7,686 bases of DNA from an uncultured Solobacterium sp. (GTDB lineage: Bacteria > Bacillota_I > Bacilli_A > Erysipelotrichales > Erysipelotrichaceae), in contig CAJOLG010000197.1 in the NCBI GenBank assembly GCA_905235315.1, positions 1 to 7,686 of the forward strand, given 5' to 3'. The first letter of the stretch is position 1, and each line of letters starts with the position of its first letter. Made by a program: the position numbers and the translations under genes. The notes beneath the pieces were generated by a model. It worked only from the letters and a program-made list of their open reading frames with translations. It did no database searches and had not been told where the DNA came from. Shown here one piece after another: positions 1-6,118 of this stretch.

Positions 1-64
1 ACAAGACCGGAAACCGGAAGATACAGCACAGAAAGAGATCTCCTGCTGAACGATTCATAAGATG

Positions 65-90
65 ACAGAGCAAAAGAAGCTCTGTTTTTT
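65..90 (+). terminator. Rho-independent terminator of an upstream plus-strand gene
   Basis: A 7-bp perfect stem, ACAGAGC (65-71) and GCTCTGT (79-85), encloses the loop AAAAGAA and runs into six T residues (85-90). It would end a transcript entering from the left edge. All three plus-strand frames are open from base 1 to stops at 47-49, 58-60 and 63-65, so the end of a coding region is plausible, but the tail is too short to choose the frame or name the product. Confidence 0.8.
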
Positions 91-176
91 CTAAAGTCCC
101 CCTTACTCATCCCCCATAGATTTTGGAGGGCCTGAATCTGGTGCTCTCCGGGTTTTTAGCCGGTGTCCCGGCTTAT

Positions 177-204
177 AAAAAGGGCTCTCCCGATGAGAGA
201 GCCC
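177..204 (-). terminator. Rho-independent terminator of the aldo/keto reductase gene
   Basis: Read on the minus strand, an 8-bp stem GGGCTCTC/GAGAGCCC (204-197 with 189-182) has a 7-base loop and is followed by TTTTT (181-177). It begins 24 bases past the aldo/keto reductase stop codon. A second hairpin at 158-173 (AGCCGG/CCGGCT, loop TGTC) lies beyond it without a U-tract in either direction. Confidence 0.88.
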
Positions 205-227
205 GAAAGCATTTATAAACGGATGGC

Positions 228-1223
228 TTATGCGCCGAGTGACAGTTCATCAATGGCCCGCTCTTCCGCTTCGGAGAAGGTAATGTTGGCGACTGCCTTT
301 ACATTGTCTTCGATCTGGGAAGGACGGGAAGCCCCGATCAGGACAGACGTGAGCACCTCTTTGCGCAGATCCCATGCCAGTGCCATCTCCGGCAGGCTCT
401 GACCGCGCGCCTGGGCGATTTCATTGAGTGCCCGGATCCGGTTCAGCGTGTCTTCCGTCAGGGCAGATTCCTTCAGGAAGCGGGTGTCGGTGCGCATCCG
501 GCTGTCTTCCGGAATGCCGTTGAGGTATTTTCCGGAGAGCAGACCCTGCGCAAGCGGGGAGAATGCGATCAGACCGCGGTGCAGCTCTTCGGTTTTCGCA
601 AGCCGGCCGTTGGCTTCGATCGAGCGGTCAAAGATGCTGTAACGGTCCTGATTGATCACATACGGCACATGAAGTTTCTCCAGGATGGCCGCGGCTTTTT
701 CCATGGGCTCTGCGTCATAGCGGGAAAGTCCGACATACAGAGCTTTTCCGCTGGTAACTGCCTGGGCAAGCGCACCCATGGTTTCTTCCAGCGGGGTTTC
801 CGGATCCATGCGGTGATGATAGAAGATATCGACATAGTCGAGATTCATCCGCATCAGGCTCTGATCAAGAGATGCGAGCAGATATTTGCGGCTGCCCCAG
901 TTTCCGTAGGGGCCGGGCCACATATCATAGCCTGCTTTTGTGCTGATCAGGATCTCATCCCGGTGTGCGGCGAGATCTTCATGCAGGATCTTTCCGAAGT
1001 TGCGTTCGGCTGCCCCGTTTTCCGGGCCGTAGTTGTTCGCAAGATCAAAGTGGGTGATGCCGAGATCAAACGCGGTGTGGATCATCTGCTTCATATTGGA
1101 GTAATCGCCGGTATCTCCGAAGTTATGCCAGAAGCCGAGCGATACGGCCGGAAGAAGCAGGCCGCTTTTTCCGCAGCGGCGGTAGGGCATGGATTCATAC
1201 CGATGTTCCGAGGGTCTGTACAT
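228..1223 (-). CDS. Aldo/keto reductase, YghZ / L-glyceraldehyde-3-phosphate reductase type
   Basis: A 331-residue cytoplasmic NADPH-dependent carbonyl reductase with a TIM-barrel fold. The catalytic tetrad of the family is visible: D60, Y65 (NNYGP), K96 (STKAG) and H137 (FYHHR). Cofactor-binding segments are GLSRYDAE (165-172), NQDRYS (191-196), SPLAQGLLSGKY (222-233) and LIGASRPSQIEDN (295-307). Length and N-terminus (ERY-like segment before the M-x-YRRCGKSGL start of the barrel) match the E. coli YghZ/Gpr group, which reduces L-glyceraldehyde 3-phosphate and methylglyoxal; this supports the upstream Met over the internal Met12. The ribosome binding site AAAGGA lies 13 bases before the ATG, rather far. 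The gene stands alone, divergent from the phosphodiesterase gene, with its own promoter and terminator. The family is certain; the physiological substrate is not, and general aldehyde detoxification is equally possible. Confidence 0.93.
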   Translation of the reverse strand: MYRPSEHRYESMPYRRCGKSGLLLPAVSLGFWHNFGDTGDYSNMKQMIHTAFDLGITHFDLANNYGPENGAAERNFGKILHEDLAAHRDEILISTKAGYDMWPGPYGNWGSRKYLLASLDQSLMRMNLDYVDIFYHHRMDPETPLEETMGALAQAVTSGKALYVGLSRYDAEPMEKAAAILEKLHVPYVINQDRYSIFDRSIEANGRLAKTEELHRGLIAFSPLAQGLLSGKYLNGIPEDSRMRTDTRFLKESALTEDTLNRIRALNEIAQARGQSLPEMALAWDLRKEVLTSVLIGASRPSQIEDNVKAVANITFSEAEERAIDELSLGA

Positions 1224-1259
1224 ATATAAAATAAAATCCTTTCTTATGGTACTGCCTCA

Positions 1260-1287
1260 ATTATATCGGACTGCAGGGAGGTTTCGA
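1260..1287 (-). promoter_or_regulatory. Candidate sigma-A promoter for the aldo/keto reductase gene
   Basis: On the minus strand a perfect -10 box TATAAT (1265-1260) is preceded after 16 bp by TCGAAA (1287-1282), a four-of-six match to TTGACA. It would start transcription about 30 bases before the ATG at 1223. The -35 box is weak. Confidence 0.5.
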
Positions 1288-1291
1288 TACG

Positions 1292-1297
1292 TATAAT
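1292..1297 (+). promoter_or_regulatory. Candidate -10 box for the phosphodiesterase gene
   Basis: A perfect TATAAT sits 59 bases before the ATG at 1357, in the 133-bp divergent intergenic region shared with the aldo/keto reductase promoter. No convincing -35 box lies 16-18 bp upstream and there is no extended -10 TG, so the call is tentative. Confidence 0.3.
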
Positions 1298-1356
1298 TAG
1301 AAAGAACAGCCGGCGGAAGAAATCCGGGCCGGAAGAAGAAAGAAGGAGAAGCCGTC

Positions 1357-2187
1357 ATGCGAATCATTCCGGCAGTACTCGGCGCCGCCGGCGCCTGTTT
1401 GCTTGCCCTGAAGCCATCGAAGAGAAGAGACTGGGCAGAAAGCTATAAATCCGTTCTGTATGCCCACCGCGGCCTGTACGATAATTCGGGCGGCATCCCG
1501 GAAAACTCGCTTGCGGCATTCCGGCGCGCAAAAGAACACGGCTACGGCATGGAGTTTGACGTGCAGCTTTCCAAAGACGGCATCCCGGTCGTTATTCACG
1601 ATACGTATCTTGACCGGGTGGTACGCGATGAAAACGGCGGTACCGTAAGCGGGAAGACCACAGACTATACGCTGAAGCAGCTGAAATCCTTTCACCTTCT
1701 GAATACGGAAGAAACAATTCCGACCTTGGCGGAAGTGCTTGACCTCGTTGCCGGAGACGTACCGCTGATCGTGGAGCTGAAGACCGAAGGAGAAGAACGG
1801 GAAGTGCCCGTATGTGAAGAAGGCAGATGAACTGCTTCAGAAGTACTGCGGCCCGTATATTGTGGAGAGCTTTAATATCTTTGCGGTGGCGTGGTATAAA
1901 ACCCATCGACCGGAGATCATCCGAGGCCAGCTGAGCGAGGCATTCACAGCGAATCCGAACTACCGTACTGCCGGCGGCTTTGCGTGTCAGTATCTGCTGT
2001 TCAACTGCTATACGAAGCCGGATTTCATCGCCTATGATGCCAAACACTGGAAGAACATTTCCCGCAATCTCACCCGAACGGTATACCGCTGCCCGGCAGT
2101 GGCCTGGACGATTCAGAGCGAAGAAGAGCTTGCGGCGATGAAAAACCGGTATGACCTGTTTTTATCTTTGAGGGGTTTCTTCCCTGA
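1357..2187 (+). pseudogene. Glycerophosphodiester phosphodiesterase (GDPD) gene with two frameshifts
   Basis: The product would hydrolyse glycerophosphodiesters to glycerol 3-phosphate and an alcohol, using a TIM barrel and a divalent metal. The first frame gives a short hydrophobic N-terminus (residues 3-18, likely membrane anchor) and the family motifs: AHRG with H37/R38, PEN with E49/N50, E66 and D68 in MEFDVQLSKDG, H81 in VIHD, and ELK with E140. Homology leaves frame 1 near 1807-1810 (after REVP) and continues in frame 2 as VKKADELLQKY through VAWTIQSEEEL. It returns to frame 1 at the T-run 2159-2163, giving IFEGFLP and a stop at 2185-2187, five bases before a terminator. Corrected length is about 275 residues, normal for the family. 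The ribosome binding site AAGGAG (1343-1348) lies 8 bases before the ATG. Both breaks are small indels at or near homopolymers, so sequence error is as likely as a real pseudogene. Confidence 0.85.
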
Positions 2188-2191
2188 ATGC

Positions 2192-2217
2192 AGGAGGGAA
2201 AACTCCCTCTTTTTTTT
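2192..2217 (+). terminator. Rho-independent terminator of the phosphodiesterase gene
   Basis: Stem GAGGGA (2194-2199) and TCCCTC (2204-2209), loop AAAC, followed by eight T residues (2210-2217); AG before the stem can extend pairing into the T-run. It starts five bases after the frame-corrected stop, which independently supports 2187 as the true gene end. Confidence 0.88.
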
Positions 2218-2218
2218 G

Positions 2219-2236
2219 CGTGAAACACGTTTCACG
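2219..2236. promoter_or_regulatory. 18-bp palindrome, candidate operator
   Basis: CGTGAAAC (2219-2226) and GTTTCACG (2229-2236) are perfect 8-bp inverted arms around the 2-bp centre AC. It lies two bases after the T-tract of the terminator and about 155 bp upstream of the nrd promoter. It has no U-tract of its own. Size and symmetry suit a dimeric regulator. It resembles but does not fit the Rex box, whose arms are closer together, and I assign no regulator. Confidence 0.45.
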
Positions 2237-2273
2237 GAAAGTATTTTTTTCACAAGTCCGGGCGGGAAATCTG

Positions 2274-2294
2274 CGGTTTTGGGAAATAAAACCG
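2274..2294. repeat. Inverted repeat CGGTTTT / AAAACCG
   Basis: Seven-base perfect arms (2274-2280 and 2288-2294) flank the spacer GGGAAAT in the non-coding stretch between the phosphodiesterase terminator and the nrd promoter. It could be a hairpin or a binding site; nothing else indicates a role. Confidence 0.35.
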
Positions 2295-2374
2295 AAGCAC
2301 AATATGCAGAATTCATGCGGTCGGAAACACATGACAGGCAAGGCTGAAATTATTTCCCGGAAGAAAAAATTTTC

Positions 2375-2386
2375 ATTTGAGCAAAT
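2375..2386. promoter_or_regulatory. 12-bp palindrome next to the nrd -35 region
   Basis: ATTTG (2375-2379) and CAAAT (2382-2386) around AG form a perfect palindrome ending five bases before the proposed -35 box. It directly follows the A/T-rich palindrome at 2363-2374 (GAAAA-AA-TTTTC), which could serve as an UP element. The place suits an activator or a further operator. It differs from the FNR half-site layout TTGAT-N4-ATCAA. Confidence 0.35.
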
Positions 2387-2391
2387 CATGT

Positions 2392-2418
2392 TTTACAGTG
2401 AAAAAAACGTGCTATTAT
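2392..2418 (+). promoter_or_regulatory. Extended -10 promoter of the nrdG-nrdD-trxB operon
   Basis: TTTACA (2392-2397), five of six to TTGACA, is followed after 15 bp by TATTAT (2413-2418). A TGC directly before the -10 box gives an extended TGnTATTAT motif, which makes the short spacer acceptable. Transcription would start near 2424-2426, leaving a leader of about 75 bases with the two operator-like palindromes. An A/T-rich block lies just upstream. Confidence 0.6.
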
Positions 2419-2436
2419 CTTAGACAGAACGGAAAA

Positions 2437-2469
2437 ATTGGAAATCCAACTATTCATTGGTGAACCAAT
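2437..2469. promoter_or_regulatory. Tandem palindromic operator, probable MarR-type sites
   Basis: Two palindromes share the core ATTGGWRAWCCAA. Site 1 is TTGGA-AA-TCCAA (2438-2449, with A at 2437 matching site 2). Site 2 is ATTGGT-GA-ACCAAT (2456-2469). Their centres are 19 bp apart, so a dimer at each would sit on roughly the same DNA face. Both fit the TTG-N6-CAA layout common for MarR-family operators. They fall about 12 to 45 bases after the predicted transcription start, where bound protein would block initiation or early elongation. The first gene of the operon itself carries a MarR domain, so autoregulation is the simplest reading, but it is an inference. Confidence 0.6.
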
Positions 2470-2499
2470 CTTTTACGTACGGCAGAAAGGAGAAACAGG

Positions 2500-3645
2500 A
2501 TGGCAGAGAGCAGTTTTCTGATCGATATTTCCGCGCTTTACCGGAATATACAGAAGTATTTCGATAAAACGATGGCGAAATATGAAATCGGAAGCGGCCA
2601 GCTGATCTTCCTCTTTCTGATCTATCAGCAGGAAGGAATCACCATGAATGAAGTTTCCCGGATCGGCGAAGTCGATAAGGGAACCACAACCAAAAGCATT
2701 CAGAAGCTGATCGAACAGGGCTATGTTCAATCAAGGGTCGATGAAAACGACCGGCGCGTCAAACGGCTGTATACCACACAGCGGGCGCTGGAGATCATGA
2801 ACGAGCTCTATGATCTGCGGAATGAATGCCGGCAGAAACTTGCGATGAACACGGACTTTGACCGGTTTGAAGAACTGCTGGACCGGGTTACGACAAACTC
2901 CCGCATGTATCTGAATCCCGAACCGCTGTATTCGGGAATCCGGATCGGTGGTTTGCAGAAGATGACCATGCTGGATTATCCGGGAAAGGTAGCGGCGACG
3001 GTCTTTACGGGCGGCTGTAACTTCAAATGCGCGTACTGCCACAACCGCGATCTCGTCTTTGTGCCGGACAATTATGAGTTCTACGATCCGGATGATGTGC
3101 TTGCCTATCTGCAGAAGCGGAAGGGGATCCTCGACGGTGTATGCATTACCGGAGGGGAACCGCTGATTCAGGATGATCTCGAAGGGTTTATCCGCGAGAT
3201 CAAGAACATGGGCTATCTCGTCAAACTGGATACCAACGGGTACTTCCCGGACCGGCTGGCGGAAATCTGTGAAACGGGAATGATCGATTATATCGCCATG
3301 GATGTCAAAAACAGCAAGGAGCGGTATTACGAAACGGTCGGCCTCAACAAAGATGTATTCCGCATCCGGCAGATCGAGGAATCGGTGAAGTACCTGAAAA
3401 CATGCCCGATTGAGCATGAATTCCGGACGACGGTCGTCCGGGAGTTCCACACCGAGGAAGATCTCATCAAGATCGCAAAGTGGATCCAGGGATCCGAACA
3501 CTATTATCTGCAGCAGTATACCGAATCCAGCAACGTGATCCAGCCCGGCTGGACCCCCTACAGCAAAGAAGAAATGGAACAATTGCTTGAAGCAGTGCAG
3601 AAGTACATTCCCGGTGCGGAATTAAGAGGAGTAAAGGAAGGATAG
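2500..3645 (+). CDS. nrdG: MarR-type winged helix fused to NrdG2 radical-SAM activase of anaerobic ribonucleotide reductase
   Basis: A 381-residue protein of two parts. Residues 1-135 form a complete MarR fold: dimerisation helices at both ends, a winged helix at about 35-92 with recognition helix DKGTTTKSIQKLIEQGYV (59-76) and the DENDRRVKR wing (81-89). After a short linker, residues 148-378 are a radical-SAM activase: GLQKMTMLDYPGKVAATVF, cluster-binding C173, C177 and C180 (CNFKCAYC), and the SAM-contacting GGE at 218-220. This is the NrdG2 subtype usually found beside nrdD; it uses a 4Fe-4S cluster and S-adenosylmethionine to create the glycyl radical on NrdD. Most NrdG proteins lack the extra domain and are about 150-240 residues. 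The start is fixed by AGAAAGGAG (2484-2492) seven bases before the ATG. No ribosome binding site precedes internal Met136 or Met155, so the fusion appears genuine. nrdD follows after four bases. Confidence 0.9.
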   Translation: MAESSFLIDISALYRNIQKYFDKTMAKYEIGSGQLIFLFLIYQQEGITMNEVSRIGEVDKGTTTKSIQKLIEQGYVQSRVDENDRRVKRLYTTQRALEIMNELYDLRNECRQKLAMNTDFDRFEELLDRVTTNSRMYLNPEPLYSGIRIGGLQKMTMLDYPGKVAATVFTGGCNFKCAYCHNRDLVFVPDNYEFYDPDDVLAYLQKRKGILDGVCITGGEPLIQDDLEGFIREIKNMGYLVKLDTNGYFPDRLAEICETGMIDYIAMDVKNSKERYYETVGLNKDVFRIRQIEESVKYLKTCPIEHEFRTTVVREFHTEEDLIKIAKWIQGSEHYYLQQYTESSNVIQPGWTPYSKEEMEQLLEAVQKYIPGAELRGVKEG

Positions 3646-3649
3646 AATT

Positions 3650-5182
3650 ATGTTCAAGGTAGTAAAGCGAGACGGCAGTGTTACAGAGTTTGATGTAAAG
3701 AAGATCAGTGCCGCAATCCAGAAGGCATTTGACGCCTGCGGAAGACAGTATGCCGACAGTGTGCTCGATATGATCGCACTTCAGGTCACAAGTGAATTTG
3801 AGCCGAAGATCAAAGATGATCTCATCGGTGTGGAAGATATTCAGGACAGCGTGGAAAAGATCCTGTCCAATGCGGGATATGCGGATGTCGCCAAGGCATA
3901 CATCCTTTACCGTAAACAGCGGGAGAATGTCCGTAACATTACGGCAACCACGCTCGATTATAAGAAGCTTGTCGACAGCTATCTCAAAGCGCTCGACTGG
4001 CGTGTCAAGGAGAACTCCACCGTCACCTATTCGGTCGGCGGCCTCATCCTTTCGAACTCCGGCGCCATTACCGCCAACTACTGGCTCTCCGAAGTCTATG
4101 ACGAAGAGATTGCCTCGCTTCACCGCAATGCGGATATTCATATTCATGACCTGTCGATGTTAACCGGTTACTGTGCAGGCTGGTCGCTCAAGCAGCTGAT
4201 TCAGGAAGGCCTCGGCGGCATTCCGGGCAAGATCACATCGGCACCCGCAAAGCATCTGTCAACCCTGTGCAACCAGATGGTCAACTTCCTCGGCATCATG
4301 CAGAATGAATGGGCCGGCGCCCAGGCATTCTCCAGCTTTGACACCTATCTCGCACCGTTTGTCAAAGCGGATCATCTGAACTATGCCCAGGTTAAACAGG
4401 ACATCCAGTCGTTTGTCTACGGGGTCAACACCCCGAGCCGCTGGGGAACCCAGGCTCCGTTCACCAATATCACGCTTGACTGGACGGTACCGCATGACCT
4501 CGCGGAGCTTCCCGCGATTGTCGGCGGAAAGGAAATGGACTTCAAATACAAAGACTGCAAGGCGGAGATGGACATGATCAACAAGGCGTTCATCGAGATC
4601 ATGATCGAAGGCGATGCCAACGGCCGCGGCTTCCAGTATCCGATCCCGACCTATTCCATCACCCGGGACTTTGACTGGAGTGAAACGGAAAACAACCGGC
4701 TCCTGTTTGAGATGACTGCGAAGTACGGCACCCCGTATTTCTCCAACTATGTCAACTCCGATATGGAACCGAGCGATGTGCGCTCGATGTGCTGCCGGCT
4801 CCGGCTTGACCTGCGCGAGCTGCGCAAGAAGAGCGGCGGCTTCTTCGGAAGCGGCGAAAGCACCGGTTCGGTCGGTGTGGTTACGATCAACCTGCCGCGG
4901 ATTGCCTACCTCGCAAAGACGAAGGATGAGTTCTACGCAAGACTGGACCATGTCATGGATGTATCGGCCCGCTCCCTGAAGGTAAAGCGGGAAGTCATCA
5001 CCAAGCTGCTGGATTCCGGCCTCTATCCGTATACCAAGCGCTACCTCGGCACCTTCAACAACCACTTCTCCACGATCGGCCTTGTCGGGATGAACGAAGT
5101 CGGCCTCAACGCCGCATGGCTGAAGAAGGATCTCACCCACAAAGAGACCCAGGAGTTCACAAAGGAAGTCCTGAACCTCTGA
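3650..5182 (+). CDS. nrdD: Class III ribonucleoside-triphosphate reductase NrdD, N-terminal and barrel part (interrupted gene)
   Basis: First part of the anaerobic ribonucleotide reductase, which converts NTPs to dNTPs by radical chemistry. Residues 1-95 are an ATP-cone (KRDGSVTEFDVKKI, then YRKQRENVRNI), the on/off allosteric domain. The ten-stranded barrel follows, with the radical-relay cysteine at C175 (GYCAGWSL) and the second catalytic cysteine in SMCCRLRLD (381-382, by motif most likely C382). The frame ends prematurely after KEVLN-L at 5182, before the glycyl-radical domain. Homology resumes at once in the +1 frame with DYQELYGDLYNLEATPAE. From memory, homologues have about seven residues (roughly HMRERLS) between LN and DYQ, so about 17 bases appear to be missing; this is consistent with the observed frame change. 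The start has AAGGAAGGA-type signals within the last nrdG codons, seven bases before the ATG, so translation is probably coupled. Alone this 510-residue piece could not be an active reductase. Confidence 0.92.
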   Translation: MFKVVKRDGSVTEFDVKKISAAIQKAFDACGRQYADSVLDMIALQVTSEFEPKIKDDLIGVEDIQDSVEKILSNAGYADVAKAYILYRKQRENVRNITATTLDYKKLVDSYLKALDWRVKENSTVTYSVGGLILSNSGAITANYWLSEVYDEEIASLHRNADIHIHDLSMLTGYCAGWSLKQLIQEGLGGIPGKITSAPAKHLSTLCNQMVNFLGIMQNEWAGAQAFSSFDTYLAPFVKADHLNYAQVKQDIQSFVYGVNTPSRWGTQAPFTNITLDWTVPHDLAELPAIVGGKEMDFKYKDCKAEMDMINKAFIEIMIEGDANGRGFQYPIPTYSITRDFDWSETENNRLLFEMTAKYGTPYFSNYVNSDMEPSDVRSMCCRLRLDLRELRKKSGGFFGSGESTGSVGVVTINLPRIAYLAKTKDEFYARLDHVMDVSARSLKVKREVITKLLDSGLYPYTKRYLGTFNNHFSTIGLVGMNEVGLNAAWLKKDLTHKETQEFTKEVLNL

Positions 5183-6041
5183 TTATCAGGAGCTCTACGG
5201 CGACCTGTACAACCTTGAGGCAACCCCGGCGGAAAGCACCAGCTACCGTCTTGCCAAGCACGATACCGAACGGTATCCGGATATCATCACCGCAAACATG
5301 AGCGGCACCCCGTACTACACCAACTCGAGCCATCTGCCGGTTGGCTATACGGATGATATCTTCACCGCACTGGACATCCAGGATGAGTTACAGACCCTCT
5401 ACACCTCTGGAACGGTATTCCATGCCTTCCTCGGAGAGCGTCTCACCGACTGGAAATCCGCCGCGATGCTGGTACGCAAGATCGCCGAGAACTACCGCCT
5501 GCCGTACTACACCATGAGCCCGACCTATTCCATCTGTAAGAATGACGGGTATATCTCCGGCGAAGTATGGAAGTGCCCGCGGTGCGGCGAAGAGACCGAA
5601 GTCTACTCCCGCATTACCGGTTACTACCGCCCGGTCAAGAACTGGAATGCCGGCAAGGCGCAGGAATTCAAGGACCGCAATACCTACAAGGTCATGAACT
5701 CGAGCCCGAAGTCCGAACTTCGGGCATCGGATCTGAAGAAGATGGAAGAGGCGGAGGAAGAACCGGTTTCGATTCTGACGGAAGAACATCCGGTACGTTC
5801 TGATGCGGATGGAATTCCGACCATGTACGTCAAGGATCACTGCCCCAAGTGCAAAGGCGCGGAACAGCGCTTCAAGATCGCAAAGGTTCCGTTTGAGACC
5901 GTCAACTGTTCCGAGAACCTCGATATCGCAAGAGAACTGGGCATCACCCAGACCCCGACGATCATCGATCCCAACGGCGTAAGATACGTCGGTGAGACCG
6001 CGGCGATCGAATATATCAAGGCGCATAAAGCACTCAGCTGA
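5181..6041 (+). CDS. nrdD: NrdD, glycyl-radical domain plus C-terminal redoxin domain (rest of the interrupted gene)
   Basis: Continuation of nrdD in frame 3, about 286 residues, without its own ribosome binding site before the first ATG (5298), so it is not an independent gene. It carries the end of the barrel (GTPYYTNSSHLPVGYTDDIF), a zinc-site region (C at 5535-5537, then CPRC at 5574-5585) and the glycyl-radical loop YSRITGYYRP with the radical glycine codon at 5619-5621. The usual family end NWNAGKAQEFKDR is followed by an acidic linker of about 43 residues and a thioredoxin-fold domain (about 5817-6038). That domain has the redox motif CPKC (Cys codons 5841 and 5850) and the cis-proline segment QTPTIIDPNG. 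The redoxin probably reduces the active-site disulfide of NrdD; the formate-using E. coli enzyme instead relies on a methionine shortly before the loop, and none is present between CPRC and the loop here. Joined, the protein would be about 800 residues. Confidence 0.9.
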   Translation, partial: DYQELYGDLYNLEATPAESTSYRLAKHDTERYPDIITANMSGTPYYTNSSHLPVGYTDDIFTALDIQDELQTLYTSGTVFHAFLGERLTDWKSAAMLVRKIAENYRLPYYTMSPTYSICKNDGYISGEVWKCPRCGEETEVYSRITGYYRPVKNWNAGKAQEFKDRNTYKVMNSSPKSELRASDLKKMEEAEEEPVSILTEEHPVRSDADGIPTMYVKDHCPKCKGAEQRFKIAKVPFETVNCSENLDIARELGITQTPTIIDPNGVRYVGETAAIEYIKAHKALS

Positions 6042-6060
6042 AAACGAACAGGATGAACCA

Positions 6061-6093
6061 GGGAGAACCATGCAGGAAATGCATGGTTCTCTT
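6061..6093 (+). other. Strong hairpin between nrdD and trxB without a U-tract
   Basis: GAGAACCATGCA (6063-6074) and TGCATGGTTCTC (6080-6091) pair perfectly over 12 bp with the loop GGAAA; two G-U pairs (6061-6062 with 6092-6093) can extend it. Only two T residues follow, so it is not a standard terminator. It lies 21 bases after the nrdD stop and ends before the trxB ribosome binding site. An mRNA-stabilising, processing or partial-termination role setting the trxB dose is likely. Confidence 0.7.
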
Positions 6094-6118
6094 AGTCAGA
6101 AAAGAAGGAGATACAGCT

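Noticed and set aside
1..64. Tail of a plus-strand coding region at the left edge
   Set aside because: All three frames are open up to stops at 47-65, so the frame and product cannot be chosen; only the terminator is reported.
158..173. Hairpin AGCCGG-TGTC-CCGGCT as another terminator
   Set aside because: No T-run follows it on the plus strand, and on the minus strand it is followed by A residues.
579..1229. 216-codon open frame on the plus strand opposite the aldo/keto reductase
   Set aside because: The minus-strand frame carries the full family motifs. The plus-strand translation resembles no family, and antisense openness is common at this codon bias.
2237..2499. NrdR boxes or a cobalamin riboswitch upstream of the nrd operon
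   Set aside because: I looked for paired NrdR-like 16-bp boxes and B12-box features and saw neither. The palindromes present have different sequences.
3467..4147. 226-codon minus-strand frame over the nrdG-nrdD junction
   Set aside because: It is a shadow of two well-supported plus-strand genes, with no recognisable protein motif.
5165..5320. A naturally split NrdD, or programmed frameshifting
   Set aside because: The second part has no ribosome binding site before its first ATG (5298), which is internal to conserved sequence. There is no slippery heptamer with a following stem at the break, and residues appear to be missing as well.
5388..6071. 227-codon minus-strand frame over the end of nrdD
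   Set aside because: It is antisense to the glycyl-radical and redoxin domains, whose motifs are clear on the plus strand.
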